Made by a program: the position numbers and the translations under genes
Assembly: GCF_905475465.1 (NCBI RefSeq)
Contig: NC_062238.1
Span: 6,180,501 to 6,244,500 of the forward strand
Source: Pieris napi
Lineage: Eukaryota > Arthropoda > Insecta > Lepidoptera > Pieridae
Direction of reading: 5' to 3'
DNA length: 64,000 nucleotides
In this document: positions 23,701-35,155 of the stretch, piece after piece
How the letters are laid out: every line of letters begins with the position of its first letter
Numbering within the stretch: the first letter of the stretch is position 1
The notes under the pieces: generated by a model
Databases searched by the model: none
Seen by the model: the letters and a program-made list of their open reading frames with translations, nothing else
Told to the model about the DNA's origin: nothing

Positions 23701-26700
23701 ACAAAAAACTCCGGCGTAGGAGTACTCATAAAAGTAGTTGTCTCTTTTCATCACAGTACACGCAATTTGACAGAAAGAGACAAAATGGTGCAAATACAAT
23801 ACTTTTTATGTAAAAGAGGGTTTATCTATCATCATTATAGCAATATGAAATGTAATTTATTGTCTGTTTCTACTTCAATTTCACTAAACTCTGATGGAAG
23901 ATTAACATCAACTTTACCTCAATAGGATATGAGGTTACTAATTATTATATTTGTTTCACTGGTGACCTGAACAATATTTAAGGACGTTTTTTGTTGCCAT
24001 TGCCAAACATTACATTTTTGCTATCCATAATTGTCGGTACTGAATCTATGAATTATAACTATAAAATAAAAATATAAGTAAATCTAAACATAGGGGATTT
24101 TAATGTGTAACACACGAAATTGCGTTCCGAATCCCAGTGGATAAAGGGCAGACATTTTAGAACCATATTTGTGATAGTAGATGATGTGTTTTAAGCAAAT
24201 TGTTATCATCGATCATCGTAAGCGTATTAAAAAACGAAACAAAGTAAAAAAAGCCATCTGACGAATTGAACAATTATTATCGCTCATATTCTATTGTTAT
24301 ATTGATAACAATGAAATGTTAATTGCTATGTAACGAATAAATGGAAAGTAACAGTGGAAGAGAGTGCCTGCGTCTGGCTATAATAATCCCGGGGCGTAAC
24401 ACCGACGATTTAGGAAATCGTCACGCTTATAAGTGAGCAAAATGTACAGCCTTGGCACGTACATAGAAAATCGTCACGCTAGTAAGTGAGCAAAATGTAC
24501 AGCCTTGGCAAGTACATAGGAAATCGTCACGCTAGTAAGTGAGCAAAATGTACAGCCTTGGCACGTACATAGAAAATCGTCACGCTAATAAGTGAGCAAA
24601 ATGTACAGCCTTGGCACGTACATAGAAAATCGTCACGCTAGTAAGTGAGCAAAATGTACAGCCTTGGCACGTACATAGGAAATCGTCACGCTAGTAAGTG
24701 AGCAAAATGTACAGCCTTGGCACGTACATAGGAAATCGTCACGCTTATAAAACTAAGAAAGCCTGAGTGAGCAAAATGTACAGCCTTGGCTCGTGCAAGT
24801 AATCATTCATCCTTACCAAGAGATGAAATAAAGGAATCTAAATTATTATTTTTTTTACAGAGGCATGGACACACACTTCCTGTCTGCCCAAGAATGTATA
24901 ATGGCGGGTCATTATCAGAATCAACATCCAAACGCCTGTCGTCATGCGTCTTCGGGATATTTTGGATCAAAATTCGTCACTGTATGTGTTACAGGTAAAT
25001 TTAAACGGTATTAATTAGTATCATTAAGTCGATAATAGTTTTACTATATAGTTAAGGCTTAATTTTTAGCTTACGAAATCGACACAACGATGTCCACTTT
25101 GCTTATTAGACCATTTGTCATGAAAGCGAAGCCGTTTGAAAAATGGAAGAGTTAAGTTTGGAAATTCTACGAAAACACGCAGATCTAAAATGTTTTATTC
25201 TTAGTTATTCTTGGTTAAGTTTAGCGAAACAAATATTGCAATTACTATAGGGAAAGTCTAACTGTAACATATACTGTAGATATAGCATTTTATATGATGT
25301 GGTGGACTTTAATAAATAAATTACACATACTGCACGTAATTCTGCGGGATTTCTCTGATTTTTTTTTTTCTTAAACAATTCACACCAATTGACCTAGTCC
25401 CATGCTAAGCTGGTGAAGCTTGTGTTATGGGTACTAGGCAACGGATATACATACATATTATAGATAGATAGACATATAAATACATATTTAAACACTCAAG
25501 ACCTAAGCACAACACCAAATGCTCATCACATCGATGTCCGTCTTAGCCGGGGATCGAACCCGGGACCCATGGATTCGCAGTCAGGGGTACTAACCACTAG
25601 ACCAATGAGTCGTCAAATAAATCAACGCAAGATTAATGACGATCTAATGATAACAGGTGACAGCGAGAACCAGATCCACCTGGAAGGTTACCAGGTCTCT
25701 GGTCAGTGCGCGGCACTAGTCCGCGATGATATTCTTGTGCCAACACGTGATGCGCCCGATCTCGGCTACATCCGAGACTGTACGCCGCAGCAGTATGTTC
25801 CTGACGTCTACTATAAGGTAGGAATATAAAATATGCCAGGTCAAAACTTAGCGCTATGGGAGCGTTCAAGTATACGTCAATTTTTGGAGATTTTTGACCT
25901 CCCCCTTCATGTAACGCGCCGTAACGTTTTTCTTTACTCAATAGTAAAACGTTTCGTGACCACCCAGTGACTCTTTATACCTATAATATAACATTATGTG
26001 GTGTAAAGTACTGGAAAGTCGAAAATAGTATTAACAATAACGCGTAATTCAATCCCCGCCCCGCATCGTAACGTTTACAAAAGGAACCCCCCCCTCCCAA
26101 AATTCGTTACGTAATACTTGAACGCTCCTTAAGTGTGACTCGTGTACGTCAAAATGAGTTGGATTTTGATTTACAGGAGTCATAGTTCGCGCTAAGTCTC
26201 GTTTCCGAATCTTACCCTAAGAGCGAGTACACAGGCGTTTTGAAGCGCGCGCTTTAGTAACGTGCGTTGTAGGAACTACGAGGTCTGATTGAACGCGCGC
26301 TTTAAGATACACTGAGCAGCCGTGTTGTTGTACAACACGCGCTTTCGTAAAGAATGGACGCACGTTGACGAAAATGGAGAACGATAATTTTGATACGGAT
26401 TTCTTTATCGATTAAATCCAAGCGATCAACTATTTGGAATATCGCGATTATAAAAATAAAGTTTTAAGAAAACCTCATTGTAACGCCTGCAAAGCGCGGT
26501 GTATGCTACCAACGCGCGTCAAACCCAACGCCGAGCGCTCAAAGTGTACTCGCTCGAAGTGTCAAGACTGCCTGCGACTCCCTTATGTCAGATTCCAATA
26601 GGATTTTGATATACGGTAGCCATACTTACCGCCAAGTCTGAATTTTTACTGTACTTTTAGTAGAATACACTACTGTATTATTTTCGTCTGCTCTCCGTGG

Positions 26701-29700
26701 TTTACCTGCGTTAATACCCGCGTGATCTCCATTTGGCGAGTTTTTTTTAATCTGATATTTCTTATTTAATTAAAAATTTGTGATGAATAGCGAATTTATT
26801 TGAACAAGGATTGATACCTAGTTTGATTTCTGGCATAATTTGGGTTCGATTCCTAGCGAGTGGATTTTTATATTTTTATTCTGATATTAATAAAATAGGA
26901 GAATTATATAATTTACAATTATTGTTGTGTACATCCATTGAGGCCGTTCAAGTATTACGTAAGCAGATTTACTGCAATTTATCCCCCCTCCATTCCTCTT
27001 GTCAGCAAAAGTAAGTAAAGCTCTCAAAAATAATATTACATAAACGTATAATTTTTTTGTAGGAATCCACGAAAATGCATTTCGTATTCAAACATAGTCA
27101 ATGTGTGGGTAAAATGGGTAAAAAAGTAAATAATTACTGTTGACGTAATCACCAAATAAAAAAATCCAAGACGCCCCCCTCCCCCCTATAGTGCTTACGT
27201 AATACTTGAGCAGTCCCTTCCTTATATACTGAAAAAGTTATGATCACAACTAGAGTATAAATAATTGGTCTAACAGTCATTCTATTTCACATTGAACTTT
27301 TATATACCTTCTCATAAGTTGCATTATGCTCATTGAATGCACAATACAATTTAACTTTATTGCCTGTGTACCAAAGATTTGAAAAATATAGCCTTTGTAT
27401 ACACTTGATTCGTCTATATTATCGTGCACAAACACAGATTTACACAAACACGTGCACAGATAACATTATTATTTACACTTTTAATGTTTTTCTGTAGAAG
27501 AGAAGCATTTTCGTTAGTGTATTATTTTTTGGCTTTATTAATAATAATAAAAAACGTTTCTCCACCAATATTTACATGTTAAGCAAAACATTCACGTAAA
27601 TAAATTATTTTTAAATATCTTAATACTGATTAATACATATATGTAGAAATATGTTTTTAATTCGTACAGAAGTTTTATTCAATTTAAATATTATTTAATG
27701 TTTTGTAATGGTTTCAAAATAAAACGGCTCGTTTATTCCTCCACATATTTATTTATCACGAATCCATGTCTGCATTTAACAATAAGGTCCAGCTTAAACA
27801 TGGTCGTTGTGACCGATAAAATAATTTCACTAAGATTTGCATAAACTATTAATACAATAAAATATACAAATTTCAACATTAAAGACTCTGAATCGGAGGG
27901 AGTAGTAATGGGCCCCCGAAACCGTGGACAATTATTTTGACGGTACAATAAAGCTTGCGGTCCTATTGACCGATCGACTAAAAGAGCCCATTCTCCGAGT
28001 ATGGGCCTAGCGCGAATAAGACGAAGATACGACGTTACAATAAATAGTAAATATATTATAAATTTTAAGCAGGCACTGACCTTTCGCGGCACTCTGTGCC
28101 ACAGCAAACTGCATCACTACGCTTATCATCACAGTCTTAATCATACGCGTGTCATAGCTTACTAAAGTAAATCACCACGTAAATACATCAATATAGTTAT
28201 TCTCCGAGAGGTAACGTTTGTTTGTAAATATAAATCTATTCTAGACGATTATAACGACCGATTTAGTATACGACGAGCCTCCGTGGCTAGAAAAGCTGTA
28301 GAGGTTTGGCTAACAATAAGAATAAATTCTCTATAACATTTAACATTTATATTAACACACAGTATGATCAAAATATAATCGTTTTCCTTAAACTATATTT
28401 CCGAGACACGATAAAATAGAATCGATTAATCCATCTTAGCGACAGGCGCGCTTAGAAAGTAAGGAACCTATATAGGCCTATATAACGCCTATGAGACGAG
28501 TAGACCAAAAGCGTAGCCGTACGCTATCCTACACATTTTAATATCTAGGACGATCAGGACGAGTGGCTAACCGGCGTCGCTAGCCGGCTAACGGTTGATA
28601 TCCCTGTTATCCGGTTGATGCTCATACGATACGACATCTTCACGACAATACGACTAACGCTGCGACGCACTACCCTATAGTAGTTATATTATAACACCGA
28701 TATTATGCGAACGAAATCACTACAGAAGCTCAAGCCGACGAACTTCTATTACACCGTGTAAATACTTGAAAATTCTATACTTATAAAATAGCTTAAAGTA
28801 CGAATAAAAATTTGTAGACAAAACGAAAAGTTTGGTCCGACGATTAGAGGTGAAAATTAGGTACGCGTTATTCGAAATATTAGATTGTATCCTTTGGGCA
28901 TGATATGCTCCGGTCTTTGGAGAGAGAACAGATTGGTATTCAGTTAAGTTGGCCGCAACTGGTTATGAGAATGGAGCTATGAGGTTTACCAGCACTATCA
29001 CCGGTCCTACTCAGCCTATCAATTAATTCCAGGCCCTCCACGACAAAAGCAAAAATAGCAGTAAACCCACGCATCTCACGCAGCATAATACGAAACTGCG
29101 ATCCAACTAACCCCAAATTATCGTGACGTTTCTGCGATCGACGCATTCCAACCGAACCGCGAACGGCCACCATCTTAGTATCATCTGGCATAAAATAGCT
29201 TTCCTCGAACACGGAACGTCCGCCGCGGCCGTTGTTGAGCTCAAAATCTCCCGTGATAACGCTTTCATTTTCCCAACACTGGAATACGGTGCAGCCACGA
29301 TAACCGACGCCTAGTTCGCCTGTTGCCAAAACGGAAAAATTGCGTGCCATTCGAGGCGCGACATCATCACGTACTTCTATCACTACACGTCCGAACGGGT
29401 TTCCGTTAATTTCTAAGTTGAAATAAAACAAAGGATACGTGGAGGGGTTGCGAAGCATTGGGGAGGCCAGCGCGGCAGTGGTGGGCGCCGGTGAGGCCGC
29501 CTCAGAAGCTGCTTCCGCTTCCAACACGCCCACGCCGTCCATCACGTCTGACGGCTGAGCGCGTCGCTCCAGGCAGTGCCTCGTGTACAATTGAGCCATG
29601 CAATAATTCGCCAAGAAGAGGATGGGATCGCGCCCTTCTTCTCCGGGAATGGGAGGAGATGACTCGCCGGGACCCGAGCCTGACAGGGCACGTCGAAGCA

Positions 29701-32700
29701 ATTCAAAATCGAGGGGAACGTTTGCATTTCTAATTAAATCGTCGAGGCGGCACTGCAACAAGGCGTCGGCGTGGCGGGCTCGGAGACGTTCACGTTCTGA
29801 CATGGCCGTTGCCAAGGAGAAGCCCTCGTCGGCGAGTCTGTCGAAGGGGGCTGGCACTGGGGACAGAGGTAGCGCGAGTTCCGCTTCGAGACGTGTTTTC
29901 ATCGCCGTCGCGGCATCGAGAGCGCGGAGCAAGGAGTCCCTTTGTCGCACAGCTAGTCTCTGCAGATCAGATTGGAGGAGGCGAGTTTCACGGGCCAGAA
30001 GCGCGCGGGCCTCGCGTGTCGGGCGCAAAGCGTGCGCGTGATGCGCGTGGTCGCACAGACGGCAGGCGCGCACGCCGCAGGCGGCGCACCACAGGGCGGG
30101 CAGCGCATGCACTGTGCAGGGTGGGTCGGGGCTGAGCCGGCGGGCCAAGGCCAAAGCGGCGCCGTGCGTGGGAAGAGCCTCGGGACCGCCGTCAGGCAAC
30201 TCCGTCCGCTTCCAACAGTGTACGCACCGCACCTCCCGGCCGGCGTCCAACACGCCGCGGGTGCAGGCCAGGCAAAAGTAGTGCTTACACGAGAGAACCT
30301 TGGGTGGCCGCTCGGAGTCGTCGAAGACACGCTTGCAGCAAGAGCAGAGCGCGAGCTCCTCCAGGTCGTCTAGTGAGCTGGCCATCGCTCCGCTGCCGGA
30401 GGACACTCCTCCGTGCTACGTGACGGCGGACATGAAAAAATCCCCGTCCGCCTCGCCGTTTGGCATTTATTTACTACGATCACATTTTATGGAGCACTCT
30501 CTCGACACCCGAATAAAAAATAAAGCTAAATATTCAATTAAACTATTGGAATTGATGTGGATTGCCACATCATGTTACGTTTTGTGTACATACGCCATGT
30601 TGTTTTCCGCTTCTGCGCCGGGCTTCATGTCGGTCGATCAACAGATTATTTACCGGCGGAGTACATTTGTCAAAGCGTCCATTTATTGCGTTGCAAAATT
30701 TTAAAACTATGAAATCAAACTATTACACGCCTGATTAATTTCATTTCTTGTAATCGATGGTAAAAAAATATGCCATGTTTTTTTTAATCCTAAAACATTT
30801 CTACTATGACGGTAAATTTGCCTTTCTTTTGACTCCTTAAATTTAAAAGCAGTACAAAATAAATATTTAATTTACACTGTACATGTAAAAAATATTTTTA
30901 TTGCAATTCCTCAATGTGTCCATATATTGAGTTGAGTCGTAGTATAGACGTCGTTACAAAGCTACCATTTCGTGCTCTCCGGGCGACCCGCGTTCAACTT
31001 CTCGTTGTTCCGGCGTTATGATTAAGACGGGCGGGTCAGCCCACGCCGCTGTCGGCCTTATCAGCTCTTATCGAACGTCACAACACTTGCCAAGTTCACT
31101 TAGGATTGCCATATTAATATTAAGTTCTCTTATATAGGGTACAAAACGGTACTTACCGTTGTCGGTGATAAAGTACATTAAAATTGTACAGGTCAAGGTC
31201 GTCTATGTACTATTTCGATAAAAATGAAACCGAATTTCTTTTTTTCCTAAACTTGTTAAAATATATAATTATATTCTATTACGTAGAGTAAATATCATAA
31301 ATAATATTATTATCCAAAAGAATTTACCGTATACGAACTTGCTATTTGATAATTTATATAAGCTCATACAGACTGTTAAATTATAATATAATGATTCGAA
31401 TAATTTGTAAGAGGCAAATTCGATGAAGTATATATGTATTTTATTTTTATTGTTCACATAATTCTTTAGGTTTGTTTTATACCGATTTTGAACATAAAGT
31501 ATGTTTGCAGGGAAAATAGTATTTATCTACTGGCAACCCTCACATACGGTGTTGTATCGATCGGCGCGCCAATGCAACGCAACTTATGTAATGATTTTTA
31601 GAGCTGAGTTTAATGACGACTAATTCACGGAATTCCTACAATTAAAATAGTTCCGTGTAGGAGAAAATTTTCAGTCATTTTTAAAAAGCCTTTAATATTT
31701 TTATAATGACCATGGATATTACGGTAACATTGTTATTCTCGCAAAGGAATAGACAGTTTTTTTGTGTGTGTTATTATACTAGGGTTAATAAAATACGAAA
31801 TAATTTTACTATTAGAATTAAAAATGCAACAAATTTATCGTTAAAATTACGTTAGTAACACAACATTGTAATCTGTGCACAAACAAACTTTGTTTGTACT
31901 GGAATTATATGATTTTGGTTGAACAAATTCAATTATTTGTTCAAGCTTAAAGTCGTATTGTTATATATCTTCGTAAGGACTAGTATCCAGCCTTCGCTCA
32001 GCTTCGCTCTTTGTCCTCTAGTTTTATATACCGAAGTCCCGGTTTCGATTTTGGCGAAAGAGTGAATTTAATTAGCATTTGTATATCAAAAATACTGTTA
32101 AACGCCTCAGGGTCGTTTTGCATTTTTCTTTTCTTTTTCTAGAATGGGGGGGGCGGGGGGGGGGCAAACGAGCCTACGGGACGCTCAAAAAGTCAATAAT
32201 CGTAGCTTATTTTAGTGAGTTGCCGGGAGTCGATTCCACGGTTCGCCAGTTCCCAAAATAAAATGTCTTGTGAAACGGACCATTCAGGGCTTGCAGCAAT
32301 CAAGGTGATGCGGATGAAATTGAATTAATACATCTCGTAATGTGTTGAAACGAGGCAGGAGGGATCAACCCAAACAACTCTTCAGAACTTAGTACACTTT
32401 AAAACGAACGTAATGTGTAATAACCTTATTAATTAAAAATTATATACTAATGCGTTGCTTTCTCTTTTGTTTAACTGTTGCTGAGTAGAATATACAGAGC
32501 ACTGTTAGTGTGTAAGCTTTTGAATCTCATCCGTGAGGTGCTGCGTTCGAATGTGCACCAATGATATTTTCTATGTTCTCAATGAATACCCTCAAAAAAA
32601 AAATGAATAGGTACCCTCACGTTTCGGCAAACAGGACATCGTTGAAAGCTTACTGAGAACAAAGTAAAATTATCACTTAAAACGAATAGTATCAGTGTTA

Positions 32701-35115
32701 TAATGTAATATATCTTTCATATACGATTGTATACCTATATTATATTAGTGACAATAGACCTCTCGAAAATAGCACACGTGACCCAATGTATGGAAATAAT
32801 TACCTAATAGATTAACAGACGTTTTAAATTGTCCGATGAGTGAAATGACAAAAGGTCTGATTCATGACAGTTTTACATTAAATTAAATATTTTAATCTAT
32901 TACTGTTTAATGTTGTCTTGTTTTTATGTGTTTGTATGTGATATAAATAGTTTCCACATTGGAGTACTTTGTAATGGAAGCTAATTATTATTATAGCTAT
33001 CGCTGTCTATATTTGGTATCGCTTCGTCACTATTACTTATTAAGGTCAATTTTAACACGTATTAGCGACTATACTAAATTAATTATTTCCAAAAACACAT
33101 TACAGGAACGTGACGAATATGGGAACGATGTGGGCGTGTCAGCGAAACGGTTACCAGTGGCGTATCTGCTAGTAGATGTGCCTTGCGGGGTAGCACCGGG
33201 TACTTCACAGCCCAGGTTCAGTCCCGGTGCCACCTTCCCGCCAGCGAATCGCCCACTGCAGAACCATTTACAAAGCCTGAAGGGTCTTCATGAACATATA
33301 CAAAATTCGCCGTCATTCTTAGAGGTAAGATTTTCGAATTATGGAATGAGTGTATATAGTAGACGATTTAGACATAGACATAACATTTATTACAAACGAA
33401 AACACACATAAACACACAAAGTAACAATACTTAAAGAAAAAATAAAATAAAACATCAAAAACAATAAAAATAAAATTTAAAAAAATCCCTTTTGCCATTC
33501 GGTTCGCTTCCAGTGTGCAATGTGTGTGTACTGTGGTTGTAATTGGCCCTGGCTCAGCATTTCGTATTATTTCGAAGTATTTTTGGGACAGGTTTTTAAT
33601 TATAATAGTTATGGCTATTGACTTCAAAAATAATTAATACTGCAAGCAGTTCTTCGCTTTAGGTGAAGAAAACTGATGCAAATAATGCGTTTTGTTGTTT
33701 TCATATACTACGCATATAGTACATGATGTAATGAAAGCTGCAGATCTCAAAAGAATCGTTGTAACTAAAACCCATCCGTCTATTTGAATTACAGCGTAAA
33801 CACAAATTGAAAGAGAGAGTATAAAGAGATATAGTATGTTTTACTGAACATACATATAAAAAAAAACACTTTATTTGACGAAAAACATTTGGTACTTACA
33901 TCAATATGCAACGAATCGTTGTGTTTTCACTATTAATTTTGGTCAACCTCGTATATAAAATAATTCTATGTGCACTAGCGATTAAACTAGGCCTAGCCTG
34001 TATCTTAAACGCTAGTTCCTTCCAGTGTCTTTAACAAATTGGTTAGGTTGTTTGTCATTAGATATTTATACGGGTTATATTTTTTATTTGTTTTTATAAA
34101 ACTAAATGAGGGTAGAATCTAAAAAAAAGTTGTTGCAATTGGTTAGACTATAGTAAATGTGAACTTCGACAAATATTTTTTAAATCTTGTGGATGAGAAA
34201 CTTAAATTTGAGATATGAATTTATTGTTGTTATAATTTATATAATTACGGAATCTAAAATTGAGTATTAAGATTTTATATTTAATTTACATTTCAGCACA
34301 CTCTTAGGACTGAAGTTAGATGAGATGTTTAAACATTTACGCACTTTCTATTACCTAATGAGGTTAATTCATTCTTCATCAGGCTATGTCAGATCTCCAC
34401 GTACTCCTATACTTGGCGACCAATGATGCTCTACCCCTAACAATAGAGCAGCTGGAGCCTTTGTTGCAAGCAGTCAGGACAAGAGATGAAGATGCAGCGG
34501 AATCTTGGCGAAATGAAGGGCACGTGGCCACGTTATTGCAGCTGGCGGCCTGTGATCACAATTCGCCGGCTGCTAATAGGTAAGTTTGGCGGTTATTCCG
34601 GACATTCTGGTTTCAATAAAGCGCGGATTAAAGTTGTTACCGTGTCTGTTGGTAACTATGTTATTTCTCAATAAATGAGTTACCGTAGTAACTTGGTAAA
34701 AGTAAAAAACCTGGTTTTGAAGACAAAAGAGATTTTTAGCTATCAGTAACCCAAGTTTTATTTTACCAACTGGACCGAGTTCAAATTTTCTTTTTCCGAT
34801 ATAAAGGCGTTTCTATTAAGTGCTTTTCAATGTAATTCGCATAAATATCCGTTAATGAGGTTTTATTAACATTTTTGACGTTTTCATTGAGGTTGAGAAG
34901 TTAGAGTATGGGTTCTGGTCTCACATTTCTGCATATGTCAATTGCACCAATAAATTTTCCTTTCGCACGTAAAACGACTTCTGCTTACTTCATATTCTAT
35001 CCCACGAAAATGTATTTCCAGTTCGTCTGACTCCGGCGTGTGGACGTGTCAGTTGTGTACGTTCCACAATGCGGCGCCGCTCGACTCCTGCGAGATGTGC
35101 GCGATGCCAAGGTAA
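20796..35115 (+). CDS. Npl4: Nuclear protein localization 4 (p97/VCP cofactor), complete
   Basis: Eleven exons with consistent phases: 20796-20816, 21135-21401, 21525-21685, 22117-22289, 22454-22669, 23385-23577, 24861-24994, 25657-25817, 33106-33324, 34383-34579 and 35022-35115, giving 611 aa (human 608). NPL4 partners UFD1 to load polyubiquitinated substrates onto p97/Cdc48 for ER-associated degradation and chromatin extraction. In order: ubiquitin-like domain at residues 8-90 (TLRVQSSEGTNRVEV); zf-NPL4 region with CRHNSKGCCVHC (151-162) and C220-x2-C223; MPN-like NPL4 domain (VAAIYEPPQ, GLRRVGWVFTDL, YFGSKFVTVC, QYVPDVYYK); and a C-terminal NZF finger with Cys590, 593, 604 and 607, which binds ubiquitin. 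As in the family, the MPN fold has no JAMM metal site that I can see. The first coding exon holds only seven codons. Translation ends TAA after MPR, like the human C-terminus. Intron 8 (7.3 kb) contains another gene. Confidence 0.95.
24415..24798 (+). repeat. 53-bp tandem repeat, seven units
   Basis: Units start at 24415, 24468, 24521, 24574, 24627, 24680 and 24733, an exact 53-bp period with only a few substitutions between units. Each contains AAATCGTCACGCTAGTAAGT and TGTACAGCCTTGGCACGTAC. The last unit has a small insertion. It lies in NPL4 intron 6, ending 63 bp before exon 7. Confidence 0.95.
25372..25614 (-). mobile_element. tRNA-derived SINE, copy 2
   Basis: An inverted copy of the SINE at 2156-2410, nearly identical over its length. 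The B box reads GGTTCGATCCCC on the minus strand. It ends 42 bp before the start of NPL4 exon 8 (25657), so it forms the sequence just upstream of that acceptor. Confidence 0.85.
25858..26128 (-). mobile_element. MITE with GGGAGCGTTCAAGT termini, copy 2
   Basis: An inverted relative of 1020-1287. Shared inner segments include 'gtttcgtgaccacc', 'agtgactcttta' and 'aacgcgtaattcaa'. Ends pair as AGCGTTCAAGTA(T). It starts 40 bp after the donor of NPL4 exon 8. Confidence 0.75.
26218..26556. mobile_element. CpG-rich element with GAGCGAGTACAC ends
   Basis: GAGCGAGTACAC at the left is matched by GTGTACTCGCTC at the right. The interior is rich in 'gcgcgcgctt' and 'aacgcgcg' words, unlike the AT-rich surroundings. 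A short frame starting ATGGAGAACGATAATTTTGA runs into a stop after 13 codons. The left and right flanks (26157-26205 and 26599-26646) also resemble each other, suggesting a nested or duplicated insertion site. Confidence 0.5.
26942..27217 (+). mobile_element. MITE related to the GGGAGCGTTCAAGT family, copy 3
   Basis: The left end CCGTTCAAGTATTACGTAAG is inverted at the right as CTTACGTAATACTTGAGCAG. The interior has diverged from copies 1 and 2. Confidence 0.6.
27733..27879 (-). CDS. Small possible secreted peptide (48 aa), uncertain
   Basis: The ATG at 27879 opens 48 codons. The first ~20 residues (MLKFVYFIVLIVYANLSEII) form a plausible signal sequence, followed by a short mature part with one cysteine (LIVKCRHGFVINKYVEE). 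I recognise no family. Just upstream on the same strand, 28081-28144 starts another ATG frame with a signal-like sequence (MIKTVMISVVMQFAVAQ) and a GT donor-like boundary (gtcagt). Both lie in NPL4 intron 8, downstream of the nested RING gene, and could be its 3' UTR. Chance frames of this size are common, so confidence is low. Confidence 0.2.
   Translation of the reverse strand: MLKFVYFIVLIVYANLSEIILSVTTTMFKLDLIVKCRHGFVINKYVEE
28940..30385 (-). CDS. RING finger / B-box / cyclophilin-like protein, intronless, nested in NPL4
   Basis: A single 481-codon exon. The start is the first ATG after an in-frame upstream TAG (the frame is open seven codons further, but only with GTG). Residues 14-57 are a C3HC4 RING (Cys14, 17, 33, His35, Cys38, 41, 54, 57), implying an E3 ubiquitin ligase. 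A B-box-like zinc region follows (CTVH...WCAAC...CRLCDHAHHAH), then a helical, charged middle. Residues 317-481 are a cyclophilin-type domain (PLFYFNLEINGNPFGRVVIE ... ITSCGQLN). The cyclophilin catalytic residues are not kept: the FHRI arginine is Gln (VFQC), the FMCQGGDF segment reads SVITGDF, and GSQFFI reads GSQFRI. It is therefore probably a binding module, not an isomerase. The GC-rich coding sequence contrasts with its surroundings. A RING-plus-cyclophilin architecture is, to my recollection, present in other insects. Confidence 0.88.
   Translation of the reverse strand: MASSLDDLEELALCSCCKRVFDDSERPPKVLSCKHYFCLACTRGVLDAGREVRCVHCWKRTELPDGGPEALPTHGAALALARRLSPDPPCTVHALPALWCAACGVRACRLCDHAHHAHALRPTREARALLARETRLLQSDLQRLAVRQRDSLLRALDAATAMKTRLEAELALPLSPVPAPFDRLADEGFSLATAMSERERLRARHADALLQCRLDDLIRNANVPLDFELLRRALSGSGPGESSPPIPGEEGRDPILFLANYCMAQLYTRHCLERRAQPSDVMDGVGVLEAEAASEAASPAPTTAALASPMLRNPSTYPLFYFNLEINGNPFGRVVIEVRDDVAPRMARNFSVLATGELGVGYRGCTVFQCWENESVITGDFELNNGRGGRSVFEESYFMPDDTKMVAVRGSVGMRRSQKRHDNLGLVGSQFRIMLREMRGFTAIFAFVVEGLELIDRLSRTGDSAGKPHSSILITSCGQLN
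32138..32400 (+). repeat. 'gggcaaacgag' interspersed repeat, copy 3
   Basis: A G-tract then GGGCAAACGAGCCTACGGGA, GTCGATTCCACGGTTCGCCA, 'tgtgaaacggacc' and 'gaaacgaggcaggaggga' follow the order of the common lepidopteran repeat. It lies in NPL4 intron 8; no frame. Confidence 0.65.
33369..33562 (-). mobile_element. 3' tail of a non-LTR retrotransposon
   Basis: On the minus strand it runs from CTGAGCCAGGGCCAATTACA through 'gaagcgaaccgaatggcaaa' to an AATAAATGTTATGTCTATGT tail. Homologous tails are at 53293-53576 and 56432-56655. It begins 45 bp after NPL4 exon 9. Confidence 0.65.
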
Positions 35116-35155
35116 TAAATCATTTATATATAGGTAACAACTAGTTATAAATATC

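Noticed and set aside
24415..24798. CRISPR array
   Set aside because: The whole 53-bp unit is repeated with no variable spacers, in a eukaryotic intron; it is a minisatellite.
29458..30373. Several plus-strand and other-frame reading frames of 60-140 codons
   Set aside because: They overlap the GC-rich RING-cyclophilin gene in other frames; GC-rich coding DNA commonly leaves such shadows, and none has recognisable motifs.
30385..30406. Upstream start of the RING gene at 30406
   Set aside because: That start is a GTG codon. The first in-frame ATG after the upstream TAG is at 30385.
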